From: Arthrobacter sp. CDRTa11
Lineage (GTDB): Bacteria; Actinomycetota; Actinomycetes; Actinomycetales; Micrococcaceae
Length of the DNA stretch: 64,000 bases
Direction of reading: 5' to 3'
Assembly: GCF_026427775.1 (NCBI RefSeq)
Contig: NZ_CP044532.1
Location: 3,596,001-3,660,000 of the forward strand
The notes beneath the pieces are model-generated. The model was not told where the DNA came from and did not search any database. It was given only the letters and a program-made list of their open reading frames with translations. Shown piece after piece: positions 9,474-17,580 of the stretch. Every line of letters begins with the position of its first letter. The first letter of the stretch is position 1. The translations under genes were made by a program, and so were the position numbers.

Positions 9474-10289
9474 ATGAATACCGCCCTTTCCAACAGCACT
9501 GCCTCCAACAGCACGGCAATTTCCAGCGCACCAGGCACCGCACCCGCCGCAGACACCGCCGGCGGCTTCAGCAGCGCGCGGCTGTACCTGTGCACGGACG
9601 CACGCCGGGACAAGGGCGATTTCGCCGATTTTGTGGATGCGGCGTTTTCCGGCGGCGTTGACATCATCCAGCTTCGAGACAAGTCCATCGAGGCGGCGGA
9701 GGAACTGGAACTCCTGGAGGTGCTGAAGGCGGCGGCCCGCCGCCACGGCCGGCTCTGGGCAGTCAACGACCGTGCGGACGTCGCCCTGCTGTCCGAAGCC
9801 CCCGTTTTCCACATCGGGCAGAAGGACCTCCCGCTGGCATCAGCGCGCCTGCTCCTCGGGGACCGGGTCATCGGACTGTCCACCCACAGCACCGGGCAGA
9901 TTGACGCCGCCATCAGCGCTGGCGCCGCCGCCGCGGGCACAGGCAAAGAGACGGCAGTCCAGCAGGCAGGCACCGAAGCCCCCTTTGCGGCGGGGCTGGA
10001 TTATTTCTGCGTAGGACCCGTCTGGGCCACTCCCACCAAACCCGGCAGGGCCGCCGTCGGCCTTGACCTTGTGTCTTACGCAGCGCGTGCCGTCAGCGAC
10101 GCCGGCTCCGTCCCTGGTGCCCGGCCGGTGCCCTGGTTCGCCATTGGCGGCATTGACCTTGGCAATGTTGAACAGGTTGTCCAGGCCGGCGCCAGCAGGG
10201 TGGTGGTGGTCCGCGCCATCACCGATGCCCCGGACCCGGCTGAGGCTGCGGGTGCCCTGGTTCGCGCCTTGGATGCAGGGGTGTCCTGA
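9474..10289 (+). CDS. thiE: Thiamine-phosphate synthase
   Basis: Joins the pyrimidine and thiazole moieties to thiamine phosphate. The 271-residue TIM barrel shows [10 protein letters not shown], the pyrophosphate-binding [54 protein letters not shown] and [12 protein letters not shown]. It is longer than the usual 210-230 residues because of an N-terminal Ala/Ser/Thr-rich extension (about 1-35) and a roughly 25-residue Ala/Gly-rich insertion around residues 144-168, between the STHS and DYFCVGPV motifs. It is divergent from thiOSG and is not preceded by a TPP riboswitch on its own strand. Confidence 0.93.
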   Translation: MNTALSNSTASNSTAISSAPGTAPAADTAGGFSSARLYLCTDARRDKGDFADFVDAAFSGGVDIIQLRDKSIEAAEELELLEVLKAAARRHGRLWAVNDRADVALLSEAPVFHIGQKDLPLASARLLLGDRVIGLSTHSTGQIDAAISAGAAAAGTGKETAVQQAGTEAPFAAGLDYFCVGPVWATPTKPGRAAVGLDLVSYAARAVSDAGSVPGARPVPWFAIGGIDLGNVEQVVQAGASRVVVVRAITDAPDPAEAAGALVRALDAGVS

Positions 10290-10387
10290 GCCCCGTTTGA
10301 GCCCTGCCTGGGCCTTTATCGGCGCATCGTCCGCGCCGTCACCACCCGTTGAGGGCCTGTTGCGTGCACTCAAGGCCAAAATCGGGC

Positions 10388-10393
10388 TAACCT
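10388..10393 (+). promoter_or_regulatory. -10 element of the RNB ribonuclease gene, leaderless arrangement
   Basis: TAACCT is followed by seven bases and the GTG start. No Shine-Dalgarno is present between them. No convincing -35 was found. Confidence 0.45.
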
Positions 10394-10400
10394 GAATTTC

Positions 10401-11918
10401 GTGTCACATCATCGCCTGGCTCCCAACGTCCACGAGCTGACAAACGCCCTCGCGGAGGCCCTGAGCGCGCTGCGGACCGAGCTGGAACTGCCTGGTCCCT
10501 ACCCCGAGGAAGCAGTGCGGGACGCGGAGGCGGCCGTGGCTGCACTGGAGCTGCCGGCAGTTGACCTGACCGACGTGGAGTTCCTGACCGTTGATCCGGA
10601 GTCGTCCACGGACCTTGACCAGGCACTGTTCATCGAGCGCGCCGGTGATGGCTACCGGGTCCTGTACGCGATCGCTGACGTTCCTGCCTTTGTGATCCCG
10701 GGCGGCCCCCTGGATGCCGAGACCCGCCGCCGGGGGCAGACGTTCTATGCCCCGGACGGGCGGATTCCGCTGCACCCGGAGATCATCAGCGAACAGGCCG
10801 GCAGCCTCCTCGCGGGCCAGCTGTGTGCCGCCTTCGTATGGGACTTCGAGCTTGATCACGCAGCCAATGTCGTTTCGGTGGGTTTGCGCCGGGCCCGGAT
10901 GCGCAGCCGCGCCAAACTCAGTTACAAGGGCGCCCAGGCGGAGATCGACGCCGGAACGGCCTCCCCCGTCCTGCAGCTCCTCAAGGAGGTGGGGCTCAAG
11001 CGGGTTGAGTTGGAGCGCATGCGCGGCGGAGCCAGCCTGAACATGCCCGAGCAGGAAATCGTGCAGTTGCCCGACGGCGGCTACCGGATTGCCGCGGCGC
11101 CGCAGCTTCCCGTGGAGGATTGGAACGCCCAGATTTCACTCATGACAGGAATGGCCGCCGCCGCTCTGATGCTGGAAGGGAAAGTGGGCATCCTGCGCAC
11201 CATGGCGGCCCCGGATGAGCGCTCCCTGAACCATTTCAAACTCCAGACGGAAGCGCTGGGAAGGCCCTGGGACGGAGAAATCACGTACGGCGAATTCCTC
11301 CGTACCCTGGACCCCACCGATCCGCGGCAGCTCGCAATCCTGCACTCTGCGGGCATGCTCTTCCGCGGCGCGAGTTACACGGCGTTCGACGGCAGCGTCC
11401 CCGAAGACGCCAGGCAGGCCGCCATCGGAGCGGCGTATGCCCACACTACTGCTCCCCTGCGCCGGCTGATCGACCGCTTTGTCCTGGTGATCTGCGAAGC
11501 CCTGAGCAACGGCAGGCCTGTGCCGGACTGGGCCCGGGAGGCACTGCCGTCACTGCCGGTCATCATGGCCGGGTCCGACCAGCTGGCGTCGCGGATGGAG
11601 CGCATGGCGTTGGACACGGTGGAGGCCGCCCTGCTGGTCAACCACGTGGGCCAGGAATTCGATGCCATTGTGATCTCCGGGTCCAAGCCCCGCAACGGCA
11701 ACGACCGCAACGGCAACGACTCCGCCGGAAACGGTAACGGTAACGGCCGCAACGGCAACGGAAAGAATGGGAACGGCGCCTCCGGAATCATCCAGATCGC
11801 CGAACCCGCAGTGACGGCGCGGTGCGGCGGCGACCTCGAATCGGGCACAAAAGTCAGGGTCCGGCTGATCTCCTCAGACATAGCCAGCAGGGAAGTCCAC
11901 TTCGAACTGGTGGGCTAA
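10401..11918 (+). CDS. RNB-domain ribonuclease (RNase II/R family)
   Basis: Predicted 3'-5' exoribonuclease, 505 residues. The RNB catalytic domain spans about 50-400: DVEFLTVDPESSTDLDQAL with the metal-binding aspartates near residues 65-75, YRVLYAIADVPAFV, and RRRGQTFYAPDGRIPLHP. The N-terminal cold-shock domains of RNase R are absent, so this is the shorter actinobacterial form. Near the C-terminus is an Asn/Gly-rich linker (residues about 431-459) before a last beta segment ending in VHFELVG. The GTG start is preceded by a leaderless-type -10. It stands alone upstream of the helicase gene; joint work in RNA turnover is inference. Confidence 0.88.
   Translation: MSHHRLAPNVHELTNALAEALSALRTELELPGPYPEEAVRDAEAAVAALELPAVDLTDVEFLTVDPESSTDLDQALFIERAGDGYRVLYAIADVPAFVIPGGPLDAETRRRGQTFYAPDGRIPLHPEIISEQAGSLLAGQLCAAFVWDFELDHAANVVSVGLRRARMRSRAKLSYKGAQAEIDAGTASPVLQLLKEVGLKRVELERMRGGASLNMPEQEIVQLPDGGYRIAAAPQLPVEDWNAQISLMTGMAAAALMLEGKVGILRTMAAPDERSLNHFKLQTEALGRPWDGEITYGEFLRTLDPTDPRQLAILHSAGMLFRGASYTAFDGSVPEDARQAAIGAAYAHTTAPLRRLIDRFVLVICEALSNGRPVPDWAREALPSLPVIMAGSDQLASRMERMALDTVEAALLVNHVGQEFDAIVISGSKPRNGNDRNGNDSAGNGNGNGRNGNGKNGNGASGIIQIAEPAVTARCGGDLESGTKVRVRLISSDIASREVHFELVG
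11691..11778 (+). repeat. Degenerate AACGGC-type hexamer repeat inside the RNB gene
   Basis: About 88 bases of near-repeats of AACGGC/AACGGT/AACGAC encode an Asn-Gly linker in frame. The hexamer period keeps the reading frame whatever the copy number, so strain-to-strain length variation would be tolerated. Confidence 0.75.
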
Positions 11919-12249
11919 AACCTTTACCGCCAAGCCTCCCAGCATCCCCGCTTTGCGCGTGGTGTGAACGCCACGATGGGGGCCAAGGCCAGCATTCGGG
12001 TTCCGTACGGCTAGACTGAAGAAGTAGATATGGATGCCCGGTCGTTGATTTCGTTTGATTTTGAATTCAACAAGCCCGCCCCTACGCGATCTTGAGACAC
12101 ACCCGTTGGTCACCAGTGCCAGCATTTAGATAGCCCGCGATCGGCTTCCACTGGATTTGCTTGCGCGCTGAGCGTGCTCCGGATCGGCCTTGTTGGCCGG
12201 CCCGTTGAGCAGTCGGCGCCAACGCCCAAATGAATAAGGAAACTCCCCC
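11919..12249 (+). promoter_or_regulatory. 331-base leader region of the DEAD-box helicase gene
   Basis: No long gene is seen here. A TAGACT hexamer at 12012-12017 is the best -10, which would give a 5' leader of about 225 bases. The leader contains one short open frame (12030-12095). Near its 3' end is a GGCCTTGTTGGCCGGCCC stretch able to fold, then AAGGAAA 8 bases before the GTG. Long leaders on DEAD-box helicase genes are common in cold-responsive regulation; that role is inferred. Confidence 0.45.
12030..12095 (+). CDS. Possible 21-codon upstream ORF in the helicase leader
   Basis: ATG at 12030 opens a 21-codon frame (MDARSLISFDFEFNKPAPTRS) ending in TGA. It begins 12 bases after the TAGACT -10, so it would be almost leaderless. 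There is no amino-acid bias that names a signal. It could be a chance frame. Confidence 0.25.
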   Translation: MDARSLISFDFEFNKPAPTRS

Positions 12250-13956
12250 GTGAGTGAATTGCATACCCACCAGCTTCTGATCGACGATTCCGGCCTTGAG
12301 ATTCTTGAGCCTGAAGAAACCATCATCTCCGATGAGAAGCCGCACGAAATCGAGGAGAAATCCTTCGCGGACTACAACGTCCGGGCGGATATCGTCGAGT
12401 CCCTGGCCGATGCCGGGATCACCCATCCGTTCCCCATCCAGGCCATGACACTTCCGGTTGCCCTCTCAGGCCACGACATCATCGGCCAGGCCAAGACAGG
12501 CACCGGCAAAACGCTGGGCTTCGGCATCCCCGCGCTGCAGCGCGTGGTGGGACCGGACGACGCCGGATTCGACAAGCTCGCCGTACCCGGCGCGCCGCAG
12601 GCCCTGGTCATCGTGCCCACCCGTGAGCTGGCCGTCCAGGTAGCCAATGACCTGCAGAATGCCTCGCGCAAGCGCAACGCCCGCATCACCACCATCTACG
12701 GCGGCCGCGCCTACGAGCCCCAGGTGGAAGCCCTCCAGAAGGGCGTTGAGATCGTGGTGGGAACTCCCGGCCGGCTCATCGACCTCTACAAGCAAAAGCA
12801 CCTCAGCCTGAAGAACGTGAAAATAGTCATTCTTGACGAGGCCGACGAGATGCTTGACCTTGGCTTCCTCCCGGACGTGGAAACCCTCATCGCGGGCACC
12901 CCGCCGGTCCGCCAGACGCTCCTCTTCTCGGCCACCATGCCAGGCCCGGTCATCGCCATGGCACGCCGCTACATGACGCAGCCCACGCACATCCGCGCCG
13001 CCGATCCTGACGACGAGGGCCTCACCAAGCGCGACATCCGCCAGCTCATCTACCGTGCCCACAGCATGGACAAGATCGAAGTGGTTGCCCGCATCCTGCA
13101 GGCACGCGGCCGCGGCCGGACCATCATCTTCACCAAGACCAAACGCACGGCCGCCAAGGTTGCTGAGGAACTCGTGGACCGTGGCTTCGCCGCCGCCGCC
13201 ATCCACGGGGATCTGGGCCAGGGCGCCCGCGAGCAGGCCCTCCGCGCCTTCCGTAACAACAAGGTGGATGTCCTGGTGGCCACTGACGTTGCCGCCCGCG
13301 GCATCGACGTGGACGACGTCACCCACGTCATCAACTACCAGTGCGTCGAAGACGAGAAGATCTACCTGCACCGCGTCGGCCGGACCGGACGTGCCGGAAA
13401 CAAGGGCACCGCCGTCACCTTTGTGGACTGGGACGACATGCCCCGCTGGGGCCTGATCAACAAGGCCCTGGGCCTGAGCGTGCCGGAGCCGGTGGAAACC
13501 TACTCCTCCTCGCCGCACCTGTTTGAGGATCTGGACATCCCCGAAGGCACCAAGGGCCGGCTTCCCCGCAACAAGCGCACGCTGGCCGGCGTTGACGCCG
13601 AAGTCCTTGAGGACCTCGGCGAAACCGGCAAAAAGAACTCCCGCAGCAGCGGACGGGACAGTGGACGTGACACTGCTCGGGACGGTGCCCGGGACAGCGC
13701 GAAAGACAGCAGTCGCGACCGCACGCGGTCATCCAGCCGCCGCAGCGGAACTGAAACAGCCGGCCGCTCAGGTGAGCGCCGCCGTCGTACGTCAGATGCA
13801 GCGACAGCCGGCACGGGTCCCGCCGCGGAACCGGCGGCTTCCGCTCCGGCCGACGGCGACCAGTCCCGGACGCGCCGCAGCCGGACCCGCACGCGCCGCC
13901 GCAACGGCGAAGTGGTTGCCGGTGGCGACACCGCCGCGGGCAGCACCGAGGCCTAA
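12250..13956 (+). CDS. DEAD/DEAH-box ATP-dependent RNA helicase
   Basis: 568-residue RNA helicase. Core motifs in order: Q motif with PFPIQAMTLP, Walker A AKTGTGKT, PTRELAVQV, TPGRLIDL, DEAD box ILDEADEMLD, SAT in LLFSATMPG, then IIFTKTKRTA, VLVATDVAARGIDV and HRVGRTGRAG. The last about 140 residues form a basic, disordered Arg/Ser/Asp tail with repeated S-R-D units, then R-rich blocks; such tails bind RNA. It starts at GTG 12250 with an upstream AAGGAAA. It resembles mycobacterial RhlE (Rv3211), whose locus also contains moeZ and DUF3107. Role in ribosome assembly or cold-shock RNA unfolding is inferred. Confidence 0.93.
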   Translation: MSELHTHQLLIDDSGLEILEPEETIISDEKPHEIEEKSFADYNVRADIVESLADAGITHPFPIQAMTLPVALSGHDIIGQAKTGTGKTLGFGIPALQRVVGPDDAGFDKLAVPGAPQALVIVPTRELAVQVANDLQNASRKRNARITTIYGGRAYEPQVEALQKGVEIVVGTPGRLIDLYKQKHLSLKNVKIVILDEADEMLDLGFLPDVETLIAGTPPVRQTLLFSATMPGPVIAMARRYMTQPTHIRAADPDDEGLTKRDIRQLIYRAHSMDKIEVVARILQARGRGRTIIFTKTKRTAAKVAEELVDRGFAAAAIHGDLGQGAREQALRAFRNNKVDVLVATDVAARGIDVDDVTHVINYQCVEDEKIYLHRVGRTGRAGNKGTAVTFVDWDDMPRWGLINKALGLSVPEPVETYSSSPHLFEDLDIPEGTKGRLPRNKRTLAGVDAEVLEDLGETGKKNSRSSGRDSGRDTARDGARDSAKDSSRDRTRSSSRRSGTETAGRSGERRRRTSDAATAGTGPAAEPAASAPADGDQSRTRRSRTRTRRRNGEVVAGGDTAAGSTEA

Positions 13957-13964
13957 CCGCCTCA

Positions 13965-14837
13965 ATGACTGACTTTGTCTGGGCGCCGGACGGCAGCAAC
14001 CTGGTGGTTCACGCGGATAACGCGGACTTCCTCCCCTCGCTGCCGGACGGCGCCTTCACACTCATTTATGTGGACCCGCCGTTCAACACCGGCCGGGTCC
14101 AGCGGCGCCAGGAAACCAGGATGGTGGCCAACGCCGACGGCGCCGGAGACCGGGTGGGCTTCAAGGGGCGCTCGTACGACACCATCAAGGGCGCCCTGCA
14201 CCGGTACGACGACGCCTTCAGCGATTACTGGTCCTTCCTGGAACCCCGGCTCGTAGAGGCGTGGCGCCTGCTTGCCGACGACGGAACGCTGTACCTGCAC
14301 CTTGATTACCGGGAAGTCCACTACGCCAAGGTGATGCTCGATGCCATCTTCGGCCGTGAGTGCTTCCTGAACGAGATCATCTGGGCCTACGACTACGGCG
14401 CCCGGGCCAAATTCCGCTGGCCCACCAAGCACGACAACATCCTTGTGTACGTCAAAAATCCGGCGAAATACCATTTCGACAGCGCCGAGGTGGACCGCGA
14501 ACCGTACATGGCGCCGGGGCTTGTCACGCCTGCCAAGCGGGAACTCGGGAAGCTGCCCACCGACGTCTGGTGGCACACCATCGTCTCCCCCACGGGCAAG
14601 GAAAAAACCGGCTACCCCACGCAGAAGCCCGAGGGCCTGGTCCGACGGGTGGTAGCCGCATCAAGCCGGCCGGGTGACTGGTGCCTGGATTTTTTTGCCG
14701 GCTCCGGAACCCTGGGCGCCGTCGCGGCAAAGCTGGACCGGAAGTTCGTCTGCGTGGACCAGAACCAGCCAGCCATCGACGTCATGGCCAAGCGGCTGGG
14801 CGCACACGCGACCCTCACGTCCTTCCCGCCCAACTAA
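13965..14837 (+). CDS. Beta-class site-specific DNA methyltransferase, no adjacent nuclease
   Basis: 290-residue SAM-dependent amino-methyltransferase. Motif IV DPPF is at residues 37-40 (LIYVDPPFNTGR) and comes before motif I (DFFAGSGTLGAVA, near residue 243), the order of the beta class; WAYDYGARAKFRWPTKHDNIL and PTQKPEGLVRRVV are typical of this class (N6-adenine or N4-cytosine). It starts 8 bases after the helicase stop, so the two are probably cotranscribed. No restriction gene is within 10 kb on either side, so it looks like an orphan enzyme, used perhaps for gene regulation or as a remnant. The recognition sequence cannot be read from the protein. Confidence 0.87.
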   Translation: MTDFVWAPDGSNLVVHADNADFLPSLPDGAFTLIYVDPPFNTGRVQRRQETRMVANADGAGDRVGFKGRSYDTIKGALHRYDDAFSDYWSFLEPRLVEAWRLLADDGTLYLHLDYREVHYAKVMLDAIFGRECFLNEIIWAYDYGARAKFRWPTKHDNILVYVKNPAKYHFDSAEVDREPYMAPGLVTPAKRELGKLPTDVWWHTIVSPTGKEKTGYPTQKPEGLVRRVVAASSRPGDWCLDFFAGSGTLGAVAAKLDRKFVCVDQNQPAIDVMAKRLGAHATLTSFPPN

Positions 14838-14906
14838 CCCGCACTTAACGTCCTCAAAACGTGTTTCGGAGCGTCTGCTGCCAGTCAGATGGGATGGCGG
14901 CGGGGC

Positions 14907-15755
14907 CTAGGGGCGGACGACGGCGGTGCCGGTGGCCAACTCCTCGATGCGCGCCAGCACCTCAGGAGCAGTGAGGTTCTCACCCAGCAGGTTCGGCTTG
15001 CCGGTCCCGTGGTAATCCGAGGAGCCGGTGACCAGCAGCCCATGCTTGGCCGCCAGCCCGCGAAGGAATTCCCGGCCCTCCTCCGGGTTGTCCCGGTGGT
15101 CGATCTCCAGGCCAGCCAGTCCGGCGTCGATCATCTCCCGGTAGGTCCGCTCCCCCACGATCCGGCCACGTGCCGAAGCCACCGGGTGCGCAAAGACCGG
15201 GACGCCGCCGGCGGCCCGCACAAGTTCGACGGCGGTTGCCGGGTCCGGTGCGTAGTGCTGGACGAAGTAGCGCGAGTGTGAGGTCAGGATGGAGGTGAAG
15301 GCCTCGGACCGGTCCGACACCACACCGGCAGCCACCAGGGCGTCGGCGATATGCGGGCGCCCCAGCGTAGCGCCGGGCGCGACATGGTGGATCACATCGT
15401 CCCACGTCAGCGGGTAGTCCTCCGCCAGCAGGGTAACCATGCGTTCGGCACGGGTGAGCCGGGCGTCCTTGGCCTTGGTGATCTCTTCCAGCAGGCCCGG
15501 GTGGGCGGGATCATGAAGGTAGCTCAGTAGGTGCACGCTGATTCCCTGCTCTGTCCGGCAGGAAACCTCCATGCCGGGGACCAGCGCCACCCCGGTGTCC
15601 AGAGCGGCGCGTGCAGCCTCAGCCCAGCCATCGGTGGAATCGTGGTCTGTCAGCGCCACCACGTCCAGGCCCGCACGGACGGCAGAGCCGACGACATCGG
15701 CGGGCTTTTCCGTGCCGTCAGAGATATTGGAGTGGGTATGCAGGTCAATCCTCAC
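14907..15755 (-). CDS. PHP-domain metal-dependent phosphoesterase
   Basis: 282-residue PHP-domain protein, YciV/RNase AM-like. Metal ligands are visible: IDLHTHSNISDGTE (residues 3-16), LTDHDSTDGW (about 36-45), PGMEVSC (about 60), the GRPHIADALV histidine, and the final SSDYHGTGKP with Asp and His. Family members act as 3',5'-bisphosphate phosphatases or 5'-3' exoribonucleases; which activity this one has cannot be decided. The GTG start at 15755 follows a TAGGCT hexamer by six bases, indicating a leaderless transcript. It is divergent from the aminopeptidase gene. Confidence 0.87.
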   Translation of the reverse strand: MRIDLHTHSNISDGTEKPADVVGSAVRAGLDVVALTDHDSTDGWAEAARAALDTGVALVPGMEVSCRTEQGISVHLLSYLHDPAHPGLLEEITKAKDARLTRAERMVTLLAEDYPLTWDDVIHHVAPGATLGRPHIADALVAAGVVSDRSEAFTSILTSHSRYFVQHYAPDPATAVELVRAAGGVPVFAHPVASARGRIVGERTYREMIDAGLAGLEIDHRDNPEEGREFLRGLAAKHGLLVTGSSDYHGTGKPNLLGENLTAPEVLARIEELATGTAVVRP

Positions 15756-15761
15756 CCGCCC

Positions 15762-15767
15762 AGCCTA
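15762..15767 (-). promoter_or_regulatory. -10 element of the PHP gene, leaderless arrangement
   Basis: TAGGCT on the minus strand lies exactly six bases before the GTG of the PHP gene. No Shine-Dalgarno is present. Confidence 0.55.
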
Positions 15768-15869
15768 GTTCAACGTGGTGCGTTCCCCGCTGTGTTCATA
15801 CTTGTAGGTTCACCGCTGCGCTGGGTCCTGGCGTTGGTCCCAGCCCGCTGCTGGTGAGACGATGGTGCC

Positions 15870-17462
15870 GTGAACGATGCCGAAAACACCCCAAACGCCG
15901 ACAACACACCTTCCCAGCCCCTCGACGAGCGCGTCAACAACCGCTCGCAGCGGCCAAGTTCCGACGCCTTCAAGGCTTTTATGGCCAGCAACTGGGCGCC
16001 CTCCAGCAACGAGCTTCCCGCACGCGACGACGTTGCCGGACACGCAGCTCACCGGCGCAAGGCCATTTCGGACCAGTTCAAAGGCGAACGCCTGGTCATT
16101 CCTGCCGGGCCGCTGAAAGTCCGCTCCAACGACTGTGACTACCGCTTCCGGCCGCACTCCGGCTTCGCCCACCTCACAGGCCTGGGCCTGGACCATGAGC
16201 CCGATGCCGTCCTGATCCTCGAACCGGTAGCTGAGGGAACGGGCGACGACGGCGGCCACCACCGCGCCACACTCTACTTCCGCCCCTTGGCCGGACGGGA
16301 CACTGAACGCTTTTACGCCGATTCGCGGTCGGGCGAGTTTTGGATCGGCGCCCGCCCCACCCTTGCCGAGTTCGAAGCCAGCCTGGGCCTGGCCACCGCG
16401 CACATCGATCAGCTCGAGGCGGCCATCACCAAGAATGTGGGCGCCCCCGAGATTGGCGGCATCTCCATTCGCCTGGTCCGAAAAGTGGATGAAAACATCG
16501 ACGCTTTGGTGGACACCGCCCGCTACAACACGGCCAAGGACCCGGAGAACCTGGACCTTGCCGTACTGGATGCCCTCGATGAGAAACTCACCGAAGCGCT
16601 CTCCGAACTCCGGCTCCTCAAGGATGAGTGGGAGATCGAACAGATGAAGATCGCGGTGGCTGCCACCGTTGAGGGCTTCACGGAAGTGGTCAAGGCGCTC
16701 CCCCGCGCCCTGACCCACGCGCGCGGCGAGCGGGTTGTGGAGGGCGCCTTTTTTGCCCGCGCCCGTGAAGTGGGCAACGAACTTGGCTACGACACCATCG
16801 CGGCCTCCGGCAACAACGCCACCGTGCTGCACTGGACACGCAACACCGGAAAAATCAACGCCGGCGAACTGCTCCTGCTGGACGCCGGTGTGGAAGTTGA
16901 TTCCCTGTACACCGCCGACATCACCCGGACTCTCCCTGCCAACGGCCTGTTCTCCGAGGTCCAGCGCAAAGTTTACGAAGCGGTCCTGGACGCTGCCGAC
17001 GCCGGATTCGCTGCCGCCCAGCCGGGCGCCAAGTTCCGGGACATCCACACCGCCGCAACCACTGTGCTCGCCGAACGCCTTGCCGACTGGGGCATCCTCC
17101 CGGTCAGCGTAGGGGAAGCCATCAGCCCGGAGGGCCAGCAGCACCGGCGCTGGATGCCCCACGGCACCAGCCACCACCTTGGCCTGGATGTCCACGACTG
17201 CGCGCAGGCAAGGCGCGAACTGTACCTGGACGGTGTGCTGACGGCGGGCATGGTGTTCACCATCGAACCTGGCCTCTACTTCAAGAACGAAGATCTCGCC
17301 ATCCCGGAGGAATACCGCGGCATCGGCGTCCGGATCGAGGACGACATCCTGATGACGACCGACGGCCCCGTCAACCTGAGCGCAGCGCTGCCCCGCAAGG
17401 CGGACGACGTCGAGTCCTGGATGGCGGGCATTTACCGCGAAGCCGACGGCGAGGCCTCCTAG
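15870..17462 (+). CDS. Xaa-Pro aminopeptidase (M24B, aminopeptidase P)
   Basis: 530-residue metalloprotease removing an N-terminal residue before proline. The N-terminal AMP_N domain covers about 40-190 (RFRPHSGFAHLTGLGL). The C-terminal pita-bread M24 domain (about 240-500) has the metal ligands in LLLDAGVEVDSLYTADITRTLP (two Asp; read in two overlapping parts), HGTSHHLGLDVHD (His), FTIEPGLYF (Glu) and GIGVRIEDDIL (Glu). The GTG at 15870 is chosen as the first start compatible with family length. The N-terminal 35 residues are polar and probably disordered. It is cytoplasmic since no signal peptide is seen. Confidence 0.9.
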   Translation: MNDAENTPNADNTPSQPLDERVNNRSQRPSSDAFKAFMASNWAPSSNELPARDDVAGHAAHRRKAISDQFKGERLVIPAGPLKVRSNDCDYRFRPHSGFAHLTGLGLDHEPDAVLILEPVAEGTGDDGGHHRATLYFRPLAGRDTERFYADSRSGEFWIGARPTLAEFEASLGLATAHIDQLEAAITKNVGAPEIGGISIRLVRKVDENIDALVDTARYNTAKDPENLDLAVLDALDEKLTEALSELRLLKDEWEIEQMKIAVAATVEGFTEVVKALPRALTHARGERVVEGAFFARAREVGNELGYDTIAASGNNATVLHWTRNTGKINAGELLLLDAGVEVDSLYTADITRTLPANGLFSEVQRKVYEAVLDAADAGFAAAQPGAKFRDIHTAATTVLAERLADWGILPVSVGEAISPEGQQHRRWMPHGTSHHLGLDVHDCAQARRELYLDGVLTAGMVFTIEPGLYFKNEDLAIPEEYRGIGVRIEDDILMTTDGPVNLSAALPRKADDVESWMAGIYREADGEAS

Positions 17463-17484
17463 GTTCCCTTGGCCACGCGTTAAA

Positions 17485-17560
17485 GCGCGAACGGACACTT
17501 AAGCCCCCTTGGGTGACTAAGTGTCCGTTCGCGCTTGGTGCTTAAGTGTCCGTTCGCGCC
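17485..17560. repeat. Triple GTCCGTTCGCGC repeat between convergent genes
   Basis: The 17-mer TAAGTGTCCGTTCGCGC occurs at 17518-17534 and again at 17543-17559 (period 25), and its inverse GCGCGAACGGACACTTAAG at 17485-17503. One inverted and two direct copies can form two alternative hairpins. The element lies between the convergent aminopeptidase and stress-protein genes and may terminate transcription or belong to a dispersed repeat family. Confidence 0.75.
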
Positions 17561-17580
17561 AAACGATCCTGCCGAAGAGG

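Noticed and set aside
10290..10387. TTGAG...CTCAA partial inverted repeat between thiE and the RNB gene
   Set aside because: Arms are short and pairing is weak; not clearly above chance.
15810..17498. 562-codon minus-strand open frame
   Set aside because: Antisense to the Xaa-Pro aminopeptidase whose metal ligands are intact; low-complexity Val/Gly/Asp composition.
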